Below, in pieces: positions 11,762 through 22,091 of a DNA stretch of 64,000 nucleotides (positions are counted from its first letter, which is position 1; every line of letters starts with the position of its first letter). The stretch comes from Zygnema cylindricum (lineage: Eukaryota > Streptophyta > Zygnematophyceae > Zygnematales > Zygnemataceae). The stretch spans positions 1 to 64,000 of the forward strand of contig JBBHKE010000827.1 in assembly GCA_037447655.1 (NCBI GenBank), written 5' to 3'. A program made the translations under genes and the position numbers. The notes under the pieces are model-generated. The model had not been told where the DNA came from. It worked only from the letters and a program-made list of their open reading frames with translations, and made no database searches.

Positions 11762-12593
11762 CATTAGAGAAATAAAAGGTTATTTTAGTATTTTCTAGGT
11801 TTTGTAAAATGCAGAAAAGAAGCAGAGGCAGCTTGCCTCTAATTCCTCTCTAGCTCCCACACTTTTCCTAGTCACTGAAAGATTGGAGAGGGAGATAGAG
11901 CCATGGCCACCTATGCTATCCCGACGGGGACATATATTAGGTTGGTAGATTTTACCAAAATGAACTTTAAGACTCGTGAATTGAACCTGGAACCTGCCGT
12001 CAGTCAAAGTAGCCGGTAGCCTTAGCCATCTAGTCTAAACCGAAGATATATAATATAGGATTTGGTAGTTATTTAAATGTTAGCACATAGGTTATTTCAT
12101 TCAACAGGATATTTAGACATAAATACTGTTTGTAATGTACGGCGTACGGAAAATCCAAAACGAATATCGCGCATTTTGTTTCGAAGGCGAAACAAATATT
12201 GCGCAAGTATTTATGACGGCCACGATTGTAATCCGGTTTAATCGGACGGCCACGAAGCATGCCTAGGTCGTGGAATGGGTTTTCGACCGTTTGCGGACGA
12301 GGTCACATCAATCGCCACATGGCGCAATCACATATGATTAGGGCATCTCCACGGATTCCAGGAACGAATCCAAAAATGACATGTGTCGACTTGTTGGCCA
12401 TGTCGTACAATGGCCGTACACAAAGTACACCGGCACCTATACCTTTATGTACGATACACTATTATGATTGGTGCTCTACTTTAGTAGATAGAGTTTTACA
12501 GAGAGATAGGACTTAGAAATTTTTTATAGATTGGACCCTCTCTTCTAGGGAGCTTCGGTACAAAAGGTCAACTTTGACCCTTCATAACTTACA
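11762..12593 (+). repeat. 5' LTR of Copia-1 (right limit uncertain)
   Basis: It is homologous over its whole length to the Copia-2 3' LTR read on the minus strand (60436 to 59577). Shared segments include tattttctaggt, ttggagagggag, gagccatggc, atcgcgcat, gcatctcc and gagagataggacttagaaa. Similarity ends after cataactt(t/a)ca. A PBS-like ggtctcagag lies only at about 12773, so the LTR may extend to there. The left end is degraded where tg would be expected. Confidence 0.65.
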
Positions 12594-12852
12594 GCTCAGG
12601 GGAGGAAATTCAGAGATTCTTTTTGCTATCACTCAGGGGAGTCTTGCCTTCACAAGGGTGAAGGTGGTCAGAGTTTTTGTCTGCCAAGGTGGCAGTTATT
12701 CTTGCTAAAACACAAAGGGGTTAGGGTTATCCTAGAGGCTTCATGGTAGCAGTCTACTTTGAGGTCCTATGGAGGTCTCAGAGTTGCAGGTTATGGGCCC
12801 ACCATCTAGGGTGCCCATATTCAATGAAGTTGGCTTTATATACTAGGAAAGT

Positions 12853-13770
12853 ATGATGACAGGAGCTCTATGTGAGAAACGGTTTTGGGGAATAATGAGT
12901 GGACGAGTGAGGCGTCCATCCAGTCTTAGGATACCTCCAGGGTTAACAGGAGGCAGATTCACTAGAGATGCAGATCCATCTTCAACGGAGGAGAAAAAGG
13001 AAAGAGAGGTGGTGGACAAAGGAAAGGAGAAGGAGACATTCACACCAATAGCAACCGGTTCGGCATTCATGTCACCTATTTCAAGGAACGAGGAGAATGA
13101 TATCGATACTTGGGACTATAACAATATGGCGGCTAAGCACTTCATCCTCCGCCATCTTACTCAAGGGCTAGCATCTCCCCATTTCCAAGTAGAGAGGGCA
13201 TCCGATCTTTGGGTGGCTCTCATTGAGATGTACCGAAGTGGTACGATTTAGCAACAACAGTTGGTTGATCAGAAAATTAAGGAGTATGTATACAAAGGGG
13301 GGAATATGTTGGATTTTTGCAATGAGCTTGCTACACTTTTCATGGAACTAGAGAGTGTTGGAAAAGTATTTAGTGAAAAGGAAAAGGTCAACTTTTTATT
13401 GATGAAGTTACCTGATGAGCTGGAGAACATAGTCAATCGTGTCCAAGACTTGGCAGACTCAAGGTGGATTTGGAATTGAGTGGTAGGGATGATTCTCGTT
13501 CGGGAATATACAATTGAGATCCGAAGGGGAGGAAAGAGTGGGCAAGCTTTGGCAACTGGGACCGATTGGAAAAACAATGATTCCCGAAAACAGGTTTGAA
13601 ATTATCGAGGGGAGTGGTAGAAAAATCAGACCGAGGAGTCCGGACCAAGGACTCCCAAGGGTTTGTGCCATTTTTGTAAGAAACCCAGGCACTATATGGC
13701 TGAATGCACTAAGTTAACCGAGCTGCGGTTAAAGGAGCGGCAAACCGGTGGACCCCCAAAATGAAAGAAA
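12853..13770 (+). pseudogene. Copia-1 gag remnant
   Basis: Nucleocapsid precursor of the retrotransposon. Two open pieces follow one another in the same style: 12853-13251, with WDYNNMAAKHFILRHLTQG and SDLWVALIEMY, and 13261-13479, with KIKEYVYKGGNMLDFCNEL and LLMKLPDELENIV. Both are typical of the UBN2-type Copia Gag. A single stop lies between them at 13249-13251. A zinc knuckle CHFCKKPRHYMAEC (CX2CX4HX4C) follows at about 13667-13710 in another frame. The start is approximate. The protein could not be made as it stands because of the stop and at least one frameshift. Confidence 0.75.
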
Positions 13771-13914
13771 AAAGCCTTTGTGACATAAGTACATGAGGCA
13801 AAATCCAAGGACGAGGACGATGAACTCCTATTGGATGAGGAGTTGGAACCGAAAAATGAGGTCGTAATTCCACGAAAGCACAAATGTGCTTTCAGTGGAT
13901 TGAAAGGTGAAGGA

Positions 13915-15098
13915 GGCTAGATTGTAGATTCAGATGCATCCATGCACATGTGTAAAGATAACACTTGTTCACTAAGATACGAAAGATTCCCACCGTAGAG
14001 ATAGAGTACAGGGATGGGAGGATAGTCATTACTACTCTTGTAGGATCGGTAGATCTTAAAGTGTTAGTAGAAGGAAAGACATCCATAGTTACATTCTCCG
14101 ATGTATTGTTTATTTCGGAGCTGAACAAAAACCTCATCTCTACGTCTGTATTAGATGATAAGGGTTTTGATACTAGCACTAGGAAAGGAGTCTTTACTGC
14201 TAGTTTTGAGGAGTAAGTTTATTTCATTGCTGATAAAGGTAGCCAAGGGATGTTTAGGTTGATTTTAAGCAATAAAAAGAAGAAACTTTATTATGCTGTT
14301 GATTATGATATAATGTTGTGGCATAAAAGGCTTGGGCATGTGAATCTAGATTAGTTAAGAGAGATGAGAAAGATGGGAGTAGTGGAAGGGATTTAGTTCG
14401 ATGAAACTGAGAATCTAAGTGATTGTAGTGGATGTGCTCAAGGTAAAGCACAAAGGTTACCCTTCCCAAAAACTGCCACCTATAAGGAAGAAAAGATTCT
14501 AGATTTAGTACACACAGATATTTGGGGGCCGGCAAGAGTGCCATCACCTGGGGGGAAGAGATTTATGATTACTATCACCAATGATTGGTCTCGGTATTCC
14601 ATGGTGTATTTTTTGAAAAATAAGTCTTAGGCTCAGGAATGTTTTAAACTATATAAAGAATGGAGTGAAAAACTCCATGAAACCTCAATCAAGAGAGTAT
14701 GGAGTGACAATGGTGGGGAGTATACCTCTAACTAGTTTGAGGATTTTTTGAGAGAAGATGGAGTGCAACACCAAAAGACAGTTCCTGAAAATCCTGAGCA
14801 GAATGGTGTAGCTGAAAGATTAAATAGAACACTGAGTGATAGTGCTAGGAGTATGCTGTCCGATAAGAAGATAGGAAAGAAGTTTTGGGCCGAAGCAATG
14901 AACTGTGCAAATTATCTCAAAAATAGAGTTCTTACTTCAGCAGTAAAAGGCCAGACACCTTATGAGAGATGGACAGGCCGAAAACCAAATGTTTCACACT
15001 TAAAGGTTTTCGGTAGTCAAGTGTTCAGTTTAGACACAGATCGGTCAAACTGGAAGTTAGACCCAAAAGGAAAACCAGGATATCTACCTAGGATATGA
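13915..15098 (+). pseudogene. Copia-1 protease and integrase remnant
   Basis: A retropepsin-like motif reading IVDSDASMHMC (usual form DSGAS) lies near 13920, followed by the protease body at 13965-14216. The GAG-pre-integrase motif MLWHKRLGHVNLD is near 14310-14350. The integrase core shows HTDIWGP near 14510, WSDNGGEY near 14703 and PENPEQNGVAERLNRTL at 14785-14835, which supply the D, D and E of the catalytic triad. Stops interrupt the frame (for example near 14214, 14352 and 14734). After FWAEAMNCANYLKNR the frame is lost at about 15098. Confidence 0.8.
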
Positions 15099-15153
15099 TG
15101 AAGTTGTAAAAAGATATAGAGTCTATGATCTCAATAGAGAGGATATTATCCTA

Positions 15154-16716
15154 GTGAAACACCTAGTGGTTATGGATGAAGGAAAATCTATAGTTCCCTT
15201 TACGCATAAAATGACAGTCAAAATCAGATTTGAGTCAGAAAATTTTGATGACTTTAAGCTTCCTAACTATCCAAGGTTTCAAGAAGATGATGATCTTGCA
15301 GGTACGGATCAGATCAAGAAGTACTCAAATGTGGAACCCCTAGTATTAACTCCAACGGAAGCGGAAGACATGGTGAAAATCGACCCGGAATCAAGGAATA
15401 GGGGAGAAGTAGAAAATGTTCGGAAGAATCCAAGAGAGCCATCTATTCCCGCAACTGAGTTTGCGGGAGGAAGAAAAAGCAGCAAAAGACTACAAGAGAG
15501 ACAAGTTAACAATAAGGTGACCAAACTGTTTCACCCCGATGAACCCCAAACTTATAATGAGGCAATGCCTTGTCCTGAAAGAAATCGGTGGAAGACAACC
15601 ATTAATGAGGAGATGGCCTCAATTATGGCGGCCGATACATGGGAATTGGTGGATTGTCCTCCTGACAGGAAGCGAATTGGGTGTAAGAAGGTATTTAAGC
15701 TGAAACCCAACCCGGATAACACCATTGAGCGCTACAAGGCTCGGTTAGTGGCGAAGGGATTTACCCAAAAAGAGGGAATTGACTACGAGGAGACTTTTGC
15801 TCCAGTCGTCAGGTTTCCTTCGGTTCGGATACTTCTTAGTTTGGAGGCAGCAGAAGACATGGAAGTGCATCAGATGGACATGAAGACGGCCTTCCTACAT
15901 GGAGAGTTGGAAGAGGAAATTTTTATGCGACAGCCTGAAAGATTTGTGGAGCAAGGGGAGGAAAGTAAGGTATGTGGATTGATCAAATCTTTGTATGGGC
16001 TAAAACAGGCGCCCGGACAATGGAACAAGAAGTTCGATGAGTTTCTTACAGGTTTGGGATGTGTTCGGATCAGCTCAGATCACTCAATTTATTTGTTTGA
16101 AGATGAAGAAGGAATTATTTTTATTGCAATTTATGTCGATGATTTGCTTGTTTTAAGTAAATCTATGGATAAAATAAATAAGTTAAAAAATGATCTAAAA
16201 GGAAGATTTGAGATGAAGGATATGGGAAAAGCAAGGTATATTTTGGGAATTCAGGTAGAGAGAGACAGAGATAGAAAGATAATAAGATTAACTCAAAAAG
16301 AGGCCATTGGAATCAGGCTAGAAAAATTCCAAATGAACAAGGCTAATAGTTGTACCACTCCTATGGAATTAAAGAAGGGAAATGAGGGGAGTGAGGAAGA
16401 GGGAGTTATAATCTTAGATGATGAGGTAGGCCCGCAAGAGAAAAGATTTATGCAGACCATCCTTTATAGACAAGTAGTGGGCAGCCTAATATATTTCATG
16501 AATTGTACCCGTCCGGACATAGCCGCAGCCGTAGGAGTACTTAGTAGGAGTCTGAATGCTCCCCCTAAGAAAGATTGGGAGGCACCTAAGAGAGTCCTTA
16601 GATATCCCATAGGAACTTTAGTTTTCTTTCAGTGGAGCTTTCTTCTTTATTATAGTCAAACTGATTCTAGTTTCAGCTGTTTCTATACGACCTTTCAGCA
16701 AACAGTTTCCTGTTAA
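15154..16716 (+). pseudogene. Copia-1 reverse transcriptase, truncated (520-codon open frame)
   Basis: The open frame carries an acidic linker to about residue 135, then a Copia RT from residues 140 to 480: WELVDCPPDRKRIGCKKVFK, ARLVAKGFTQKEGIDYEETF, MDMKTAFLHGELEEEIFM, SLYGLKQAP, and the catalytic YVDD near residue 326 within IAIYVDDLLVLSK. YILGIQVERDR and VVGSLIYFMNCTRPDIAAAV follow. The last 30 or so residues (after RVLRYPIGT) are read-through into kinase intron sequence. The family normally continues with an RNase H domain, which is missing. Upstream the frame is broken from integrase. The open frame itself is surprisingly intact. Confidence 0.85.
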
Positions 16717-16774
16717 AAAGTAGAATTTTCTATACGACCTTTCAGCAAACAATTTCCTGTTAAAAAGTAGAATA
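16681..16774. repeat. Two-copy tandem duplication, 47-bp unit
   Basis: ctatacgacctttcagcaaa ... cctgttaaaaagtagaa occurs at 16681-16727 and again at 16728-16774 with one or two differences. It lies between the Copia breakpoint and the first remaining kinase exon. Confidence 0.85.
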
Positions 16775-17651
16775 AAATTTCCAGAAATGTGCATTGAGCT
16801 TTGACATCCTTTTTTTTTTTTTTGCTTGTATCGATGGTTCCCTGTTTTTGTTTTTCAGATGGTATCACACCTCCTCTAACTTTCGAACAACGTGTAGATA
16901 TCGCTATTGGAGCTGCTGCGGGATTACTTTATCTGCACAAATTTGCCTCCCCTCCAGTTATTCATCGAGACATCAAATCGGACAACATTCTCCTTGGCAA
17001 AGATTTTAGGGTACATAACACTTTTTCCACATGTTCCTCCGTTTGCCGGCAACTTTGCTACATATTTTTTGTAGTTTTCCTCCCCAATTTTTTGCATTTT
17101 TTCTGCCGTTTTTTTGCTGTTCTTGTTTTCTGCTGTATTTTTGCATTTTTTTTTTTTTTAAGTTTCGACAATTTTCAGCAGCTCTTTAATCTATTTTCTG
17201 CAGTTTTTTAGCAATTTTTTGCTGTCTTTCGACACTTAATGCGTTTGTTAGCTTAAGTTTAATTTTTTGTATGACGATTAACGTAATGTTTGTCAAAGAA
17301 GCCTCGATAGTATTAGTTGTTGTTCCTCCAAATCACTATTCCCATGCTGGATAGGAAATGATAAAAATCAAAACACGTTTTGGAATGATTTCTCTGTAAA
17401 ATTACACATCCTTTCGGTAAACATCACTGAAACTGTCAAAAAAAAAAAATAACAAGTTTTGACTTAGTTTTCTGTACTTTGTTTCCTTCTTCTTTTCCAT
17501 TTCTTTTTCTTCCTTTTGCAGGCTAAAGTGGCAGATTTTGGCCTTCTAAAAGATAATCCCATGGGCTCCACAGAAAACGCTTTTAAAACTCGCGTCGCAG
17601 GAACTCCCGGATACATCGATCCCGAGTACTACACCAATCTAAAAGTCACAA

Positions 17652-17835
17652 CCAAAAGTGATGTCTACAGGTAAAAAAAAATCCAAAAGTGATGTCTACA
17701 GGTAAAAAAAAATCCAAAAGTGATGTCTACAGGTAAAAAAAAACTCCAAAAGTGATTTTTACAGGTTAAAAAAAAATCCAAAAGTTATGTCTATTGTAAA
17801 AAAGAACTCCAGAAGTGATGGCTACAGGTTAAATA
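17652..17835 (+). repeat. Tandem copies of an exon end plus splice donor
   Basis: The real exon ends ...aaaagtgatgtctacag followed by gtaaaaa. About five further copies of this exon edge plus donor follow with a spacing of roughly 30 to 36 bases. The first two are exact and the later ones drift (agtgatttttacaggtta, agttatgtctattgtaa, agtgatggctacaggtta). It is absent at the same donor in the minus arm. Confidence 0.9.
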
Positions 17836-17984
17836 AACCAACTGTTGTTACTGTTGTTGATATTCTTTTAGAAAAAGAGAGTCCCTCTCCTTCTCCAGTC
17901 CAGTCCATTACTGAATCTGCTGTCCTCTGGAATTTTTTTTGGTCCTAAGATACTGCCACGTGTACACCATGGACTGTACAGTCC

Positions 17985-18175
17985 TTTTCTGCAACCTTTG
18001 AGGGTTTCCTTGGGTTTTTTCTTATATTTTCTATGGCTTTCTAGCGTTTTCTAGGGTCTTTTATTGTTTTTTAGGGTTTTTTGGTGTTTTTTTAGGGTTT
18101 TTTAGTGTTTTTTCAGGGTTTTTTAGTGTTTTTTTAGGATTTTTTAGTTTTTTTTTAGGGTTTTTTGTAGTAACT
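17985..18175. repeat. Intronic ttttttagggtttttt minisatellite
   Basis: The unit ttttttagggttttttggtg and its variants recur with a 20 to 22 base spacing through about 190 bases inside the second remaining intron of the plus-arm kinase. Confidence 0.75.
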
Positions 18176-18344
18176 GTTTAGTTCCCCTGACCTCAGAATG
18201 AGACCCTGGTCACAAAAAGTACTCTAATTCATTGTGAGATAGTTTGTGGGAAAGGACGTTATGATGGTAAATCATATTATTATAATTTTCACTTTACTCT
18301 CGATGTTATTTCTGAAAAGAAAATTTACATTTTCCGTTTCTTAT

Positions 18345-19395
18345 TTGTTTAGTTTTACAGTTTTGGTGTTGTATTATGTGAGCTTATCAACGGAAAACCA
18401 AAGCAAATAATAAACTGACTTTATTTTTTACAATTGATTTTATTTTTTACTTCTTTCAGAAATTGTTTCTTTGTCGGTCTTTTTCGTAGATTTGGTGCAA
18501 ATAAACACTTTGACTTCAATGTTTACAATGGACTTTCCATTTTTTTCCTAAAAATCAAGTAACTTTAGTCATTTTTTGTCGGTATTTTTTGTACAGTTTT
18601 AGTGTCGTATTATTTGAGCGTATCGCCTGAAATCGTTGTTGTTCAAATCGTGCGATTTTTTCAAAATTTTCCGATTGAAACGTATAATTCGTCACGATTT
18701 TGAAAATCGCAAAAAAACGTCAATGTAACCTGAAATTGAAATTTACGGGAAAAGTACAATATTTCCCGTAATATGTACGGTTTTTTTACGTAAATGTACG
18801 GAATTCGAGGAAAAGATAAGTCGTAGTTATTAGTACTTTCTGTTCAGTGAACTGAACAGAAATATCACGGAACTTGTACGTCTCTTCATTGAAAATGTAC
18901 GGACATTTTCGAAAAGAGACGTTGAAACGTCACACTATTTTCGCGCGGTAAGTTTGAAAATTGTACGGGCGTCTTCTTCAAATTTTTTTTGTTTTAATTG
19001 TACGGAATTGTACGGATGAAAATTCATTAACGATTTTTTACGATTTGTTCAAAAGGTTCAATGCGTTCGTTACGTATAATTCGTCACGATTGAAACGTTC
19101 GCACTAATCGCTATGAACATCTATCCCTGAAATTCAAAGCAAAGAAAATTTTTACTTTATTATTAACAATAAACTTTCTATTTTTTTCTAAAAAAAAACA
19201 TCTTTTATTGGTTTTTTGTACAGTTTTGGCCTCGTATTATTTGAGCTTATCACGTGAAAACCAAAGCAAATAGTTTTTTTACTCCATTGTTCACAATATA
19301 CTTTCATTTTTTTCCTGAAAAGTTTTTCTTTTATTGGTTTTTTGTACAGTTTTGGAGTCGTACTATTTGAGCTTATTACCGGAAAACCATCTTTG
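18345..19395 (+). repeat. Repeated copies of an exon start plus splice acceptor
   Basis: Before the true exon at 19350, the intron holds about four copies of its start with acceptor: near 18358 (ttacagttttggtgttgtat), 18486 (cgtagatttggtgcaaat), 18594 (gtacagttttagtgtcgtat) and 19214 (gtacagttttggcctcgtat). Each is followed by degraded exon text (tgagcttatca...ggaaaaccaaagcaaat) and an intron-like spacer, giving a unit of about 120 bases. A hAT-like element (18634-19125) has inserted into one copy. Confidence 0.85.
18634..19125. mobile_element. hAT-like short element with 8-bp target duplication
   Basis: The direct repeat cctgaaat flanks it at 18626-18633 and 19126-19133. Removing the insert restores the surrounding repeat unit. 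The ends are loosely inverted: the left end has tgttcaaatcgtgcga, and the right end on the other strand has atgttcatagcgatt and agtgcgaac. The interior is rich in cgtac words and has no coding frame. The 8-bp duplication fits hAT-type transposition. Confidence 0.75.
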
Positions 19396-19494
19396 ATTAA
19401 AGAAGATCAGCCCACGGGGGATGGGGAAGACATTCACTTGACCACTTTGGTTAATTGGGTAAGTCTTCAATTTGTTTTGAAAGCAGGAATTTCA

Positions 19495-19930
19495 CTAATT
19501 CTGGATTATTCCTAAATATTGTTAATTAGTTTTTATTATTCCTAAAAAAAAAATTTAGTCTAGATATTTCTATGTTTCATTTTATAATCTTGGTTTTTTC
19601 TATGTATTACTTTATAGTCTGGATTATTCCTCTTCGTTGTTATATGGTTTGGATAATCTTTTAATGTCTTTTTTGGTCTGGATCCTTAGTATATTGTATT
19701 GTTCTCTGGATGATTCCTCTACTTTTGTCTGGAATTTTTTTATATTATGTTATAGTCTTGATTGTCATTATTCTTTTAAGGTATTATACTCTGGATTTTT
19801 CCTAAACATGTTCTGGATAATTCCTATTTTTTATTATGGTCTGGATTATTTCAATGTTATATTACAGTCTGGAAAATTCCTGTATTATATCATAATCTGG
19901 ATTATTCCTATACTTTCTCGCGATCTTGAT
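19495..19930 (+). repeat. Intronic tctggattattcct array
   Basis: tctggattattcct and close variants recur about a dozen times at 30 to 50 base spacing in the last intron of the plus-arm kinase. The equivalent minus-arm intron has the same array. A 157-codon frame over it is compositional. Confidence 0.7.
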
Positions 19931-20294
19931 TTTTCCTATACTTCTTGCAAGTTTATCTTTCATCCGGGTTTTTTTTTGACATTATTTAGCATTCTTCACT
20001 GTACTTTTTTTCGGAGTCTTTTGCGTTTTTTTTTAGTTCACTGTGTTTACCAATTTATGCAGTTGAACAAACCTGTCAGTGATTCCTGTTGCAATCTTTG
20101 CTATTTATAAAAAAAAGGAAAAGATAAACTCAAGTTTAAGTTTTAAAAAATGGATTTTTAGTGAGTCTTGTTTCATCTCTTTAAAAAGTATTTATGACGG
20201 AAAGATTATCACATGGCAGAATTCTCTGCACCTTTTATGAGGGTGCACTCCTTACTTGTAGACTAACTTAGATTTTTACTCATTAACTATTCCT

Positions 20295-20520
20295 TTCTAT
20301 GTTTTCACAAGTAAAATCTTACATACTAATTTTCTTTCTCGTTAAACTTCATTTCTAAAGTTTCACAGCTACAACCTTATGTACTAAATCCGATTGTCTA
20401 ATTTTTCATGAGTACAACCTTACTACAACTTTCATCCCAATTGTTTACAGGTGCAACCGTACACATACTAAATGTTGTCACCGCTAGATTTTGTCACATA
20501 CAAAGAACATATTAAACTAA
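20295..20520 (+). repeat. Repeated copies of the last exon's start and acceptor
   Basis: The last exon begins after ttttcacag with gtacaaccatacatactaaa. Upstream, degraded copies occur near 20305 (ttttcacaagtaaaatctta), 20363 (tttcacagctacaacctta), 20408 (ttttcatgagtacaacctta) and 20448 (tttacaggtgcaaccgtac). Similar copies precede the minus-arm exon between 5575 and 5680. Confidence 0.7.
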
Positions 20521-20867
20521 GTGTGTGTTTCTAATTTTTCACAGGTACAACCATACATACTAAACATTGGTCCCATTGTGGACCCAAGAATGGGAAAATA
20601 CAACGAGGAAGCGATGAATATGTTGGTAAAAGTCGCATCTGTTTGTACCGAAAGAGCCGCGAGATATCGTCCAAATATGGACGAAGTTACTCGTCGCCTA
20701 GGGCAAACAAAACATATCATGCTTGGAATTGATGAAACAGTTTCATCGACGAATGAGGAAAGTGATTCAGGAACAAGTTTTTATTCACACCATGCAGCCA
20801 ATGCCAGTTTAAATCCACTCGCTCCTTTGTCCCAGACTTATGGAGGACGATAAGGTACGTTGGTGAA

Positions 20868-21118
20868 AAGGGAAAAGAGACGAGAAGGAAAAGAGAAGAG
20901 AAGGGAAAGGAGAAAGGAAGGGAATGGAAAGGAGAAGGGAAGGGAAAGGAGAAGGGTAGGGAAAGGAGGGAAGGGAAAGGAGAAGGGAAGGGAAAGGAGG
21001 AGGGAAGGGAAAGGAGTAGGGAAGGGAAAGGAGAAGGACAGGGAAAGGAGGAGAAAAGAGATGAAAAGGGAAAGGAGGAGAAAAGGGAAAGAAGAAAAAA
21101 AAAGGGAAAGAAAGAGGC
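20868..21118 (+). repeat. Purine minisatellite in kinase 3' flank
   Basis: ggaaaggagaagggaaggga-type units of about 12 to 24 bases form a continuous purine strand 15 bases after the kinase stop. A shorter version (5150-5256) follows the minus-arm stop, so it belongs to the ancestral 3' region and has expanded here. Arg/Glu/Lys-rich frames in it are not genes. Confidence 0.85.
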
Positions 21119-21570
21119 AAGGAAATTCAAGGCTTATACAGGCCGATAAGCTTTGTTGTTGAAATGGGAAATCAGAATCAAAGGTAAAGGAGAAGAAAGG
21201 GAAAGGGGAAGGATAAAAAGTAAATGCTAGGTAGTTTAGGTTTTAAATTTAGATTTCGACTCCGAAATAGGGAAAGAGAAAGGAACAGGTGGAGAATAAT
21301 GAGGATAAAAATAATACTAACGGTAATGAAATAATAAAAAACTATATACATAATGAATTATAATATGAAAAAAAATATGATATAATAATAAATTATGAAA
21401 CATAATAATAATATAAGTGGAAATGTCAATTTTTGAGGGGGAATACTTTATCCGTAAGTTTTGTTTGTTTTGTTGGGAGGTAAAGAATATAGTCTGGGAT
21501 AGTTTCCACCATATGCTTATGGAATTATGCCATTTTTAAGGTTAAAATGGATGTCGATCAAGGCGGTGGT
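21119..21570 (+). other. 3' flank of kinase copy, plus arm
   Basis: This stretch corresponds to 4915-5145 of the minus arm (gtggagaataatgaggataa, gggaggtaaagaatatag, gtcgatcaagg). Similarity ends where LINE fragment a begins. Confidence 0.65.
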
Positions 21571-21584
21571 GTTCCACTGCTCAC

Positions 21585-22091
21585 ATGGTGGCGAGCGTAC
21601 AATAGCACATGAGATGGTTCGGGATGCAATCGCTTCAGGGCCACACTCACACGTGATGTTCGCATATATTTTTCACACTTTCTCAACCTAGGGGTGCACG
21701 CAACCTTTGCGTGTTTCTTTTGTTTTTGCACGGAGTTGAAAGTGCACTGGGTGACATACTTCACAAGGACCCCACGGGATCCTACATTTCCACACGCGTG
21801 GCATTGTATACTAGTGTTGCTCCTCGGGATGCAGCAACCTCCAAAGACAACGGTTATCCTCACCTTTACCCAACTAATAATTTCATACCCTTTGCTTTCT
21901 AGATATTTGGGACCTTGGACTCTTCCTTTGGCAACTTATTACTTGATGGTGCTCGGCGGTCTTTTGAAGTTAGGAGACCTGGTCGCCCTTCTTTACCTCT
22001 CATGTTAGCTTTCTACCGCCAACATACCCTTGTCACCTTTCACGCCTCGGCCCTCATCCAATTGAGCACGATGATAAACAATGGGTGTTGA
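21585..22091 (+). pseudogene. LINE 3' fragment a (C-terminus after RT)
   Basis: This is the C-terminal end of a non-LTR retrotransposon polyprotein, broken by frameshifts. GERTIAHEMVRDAIAS is near 21590. ALYTSVAPRDAATSKDNGY and PTNNFIPFAF follow at about 21805-21900. IFGTLDSS, LLLDGARRSFEVRRPGRPS and MLAFYRQ come after a stop at 21901. The order (H-D-x-VRDA, A-x-x-K-x-x-Y, F-x-P-F-x-x-x-x-F-G, GARR-F) is the same as in fragment b, so both belong to one LINE type. The RT domain is absent. Confidence 0.65.

Larger units (their letters stand above)
11762..16620 (+). mobile_element. Copia LTR retrotransposon (Copia-1), 3' end lost
   Basis: This element has a 5' LTR, then coding remnants in the order Gag, protease, integrase, reverse transcriptase, which is diagnostic of Copia. 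Similarity to Copia Pol stops near 16620 inside the RT C-terminal region, just after RVLRYPIGT. The RNase H domain and 3' LTR are missing. The next sequence is intron of the plus-arm kinase. Loss of the kinase's upstream exons and of the element's 3' end share this junction, so a deletion or rearrangement here is likely. Confidence 0.85.
16859..20853 (+). pseudogene. Receptor-like kinase, 3' half (plus arm)
   Basis: Four exons read without a stop: 16859-17010 ([34 protein letters not shown]), 17522-17670 (AKVADFGLLK, RVAGTPGYIDPEYY, SDVY), 19350-19458 (FGVVLFELITGKPSL to TLVNW) and 20545-20853 (VQPYILN to QTYGGR stop). All donors are GT and all acceptors AG, and phases agree. They encode about 238 residues: the catalytic loop with HRD, the DFG, the DPE (APE position) and the whole C-lobe. 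The acceptor before 16859 shows that an upstream exon existed. No N-lobe (glycine loop, Lys, Glu) or ectodomain is found, because Copia-1 and its breakpoint occupy that place. It is either a pseudogene or a truncated transcript unit. It is paralogous to 5262-6881 in inverted orientation and diverged by many synonymous-type changes. Confidence 0.82.

Noticed and set aside
20717-21162. Frames of 100 to 137 codons (Arg/Glu/Lys or Ser/Phe/Pro) over the purine array
   Set aside because: Low-complexity repeat in the kinase 3' flank; no signature.
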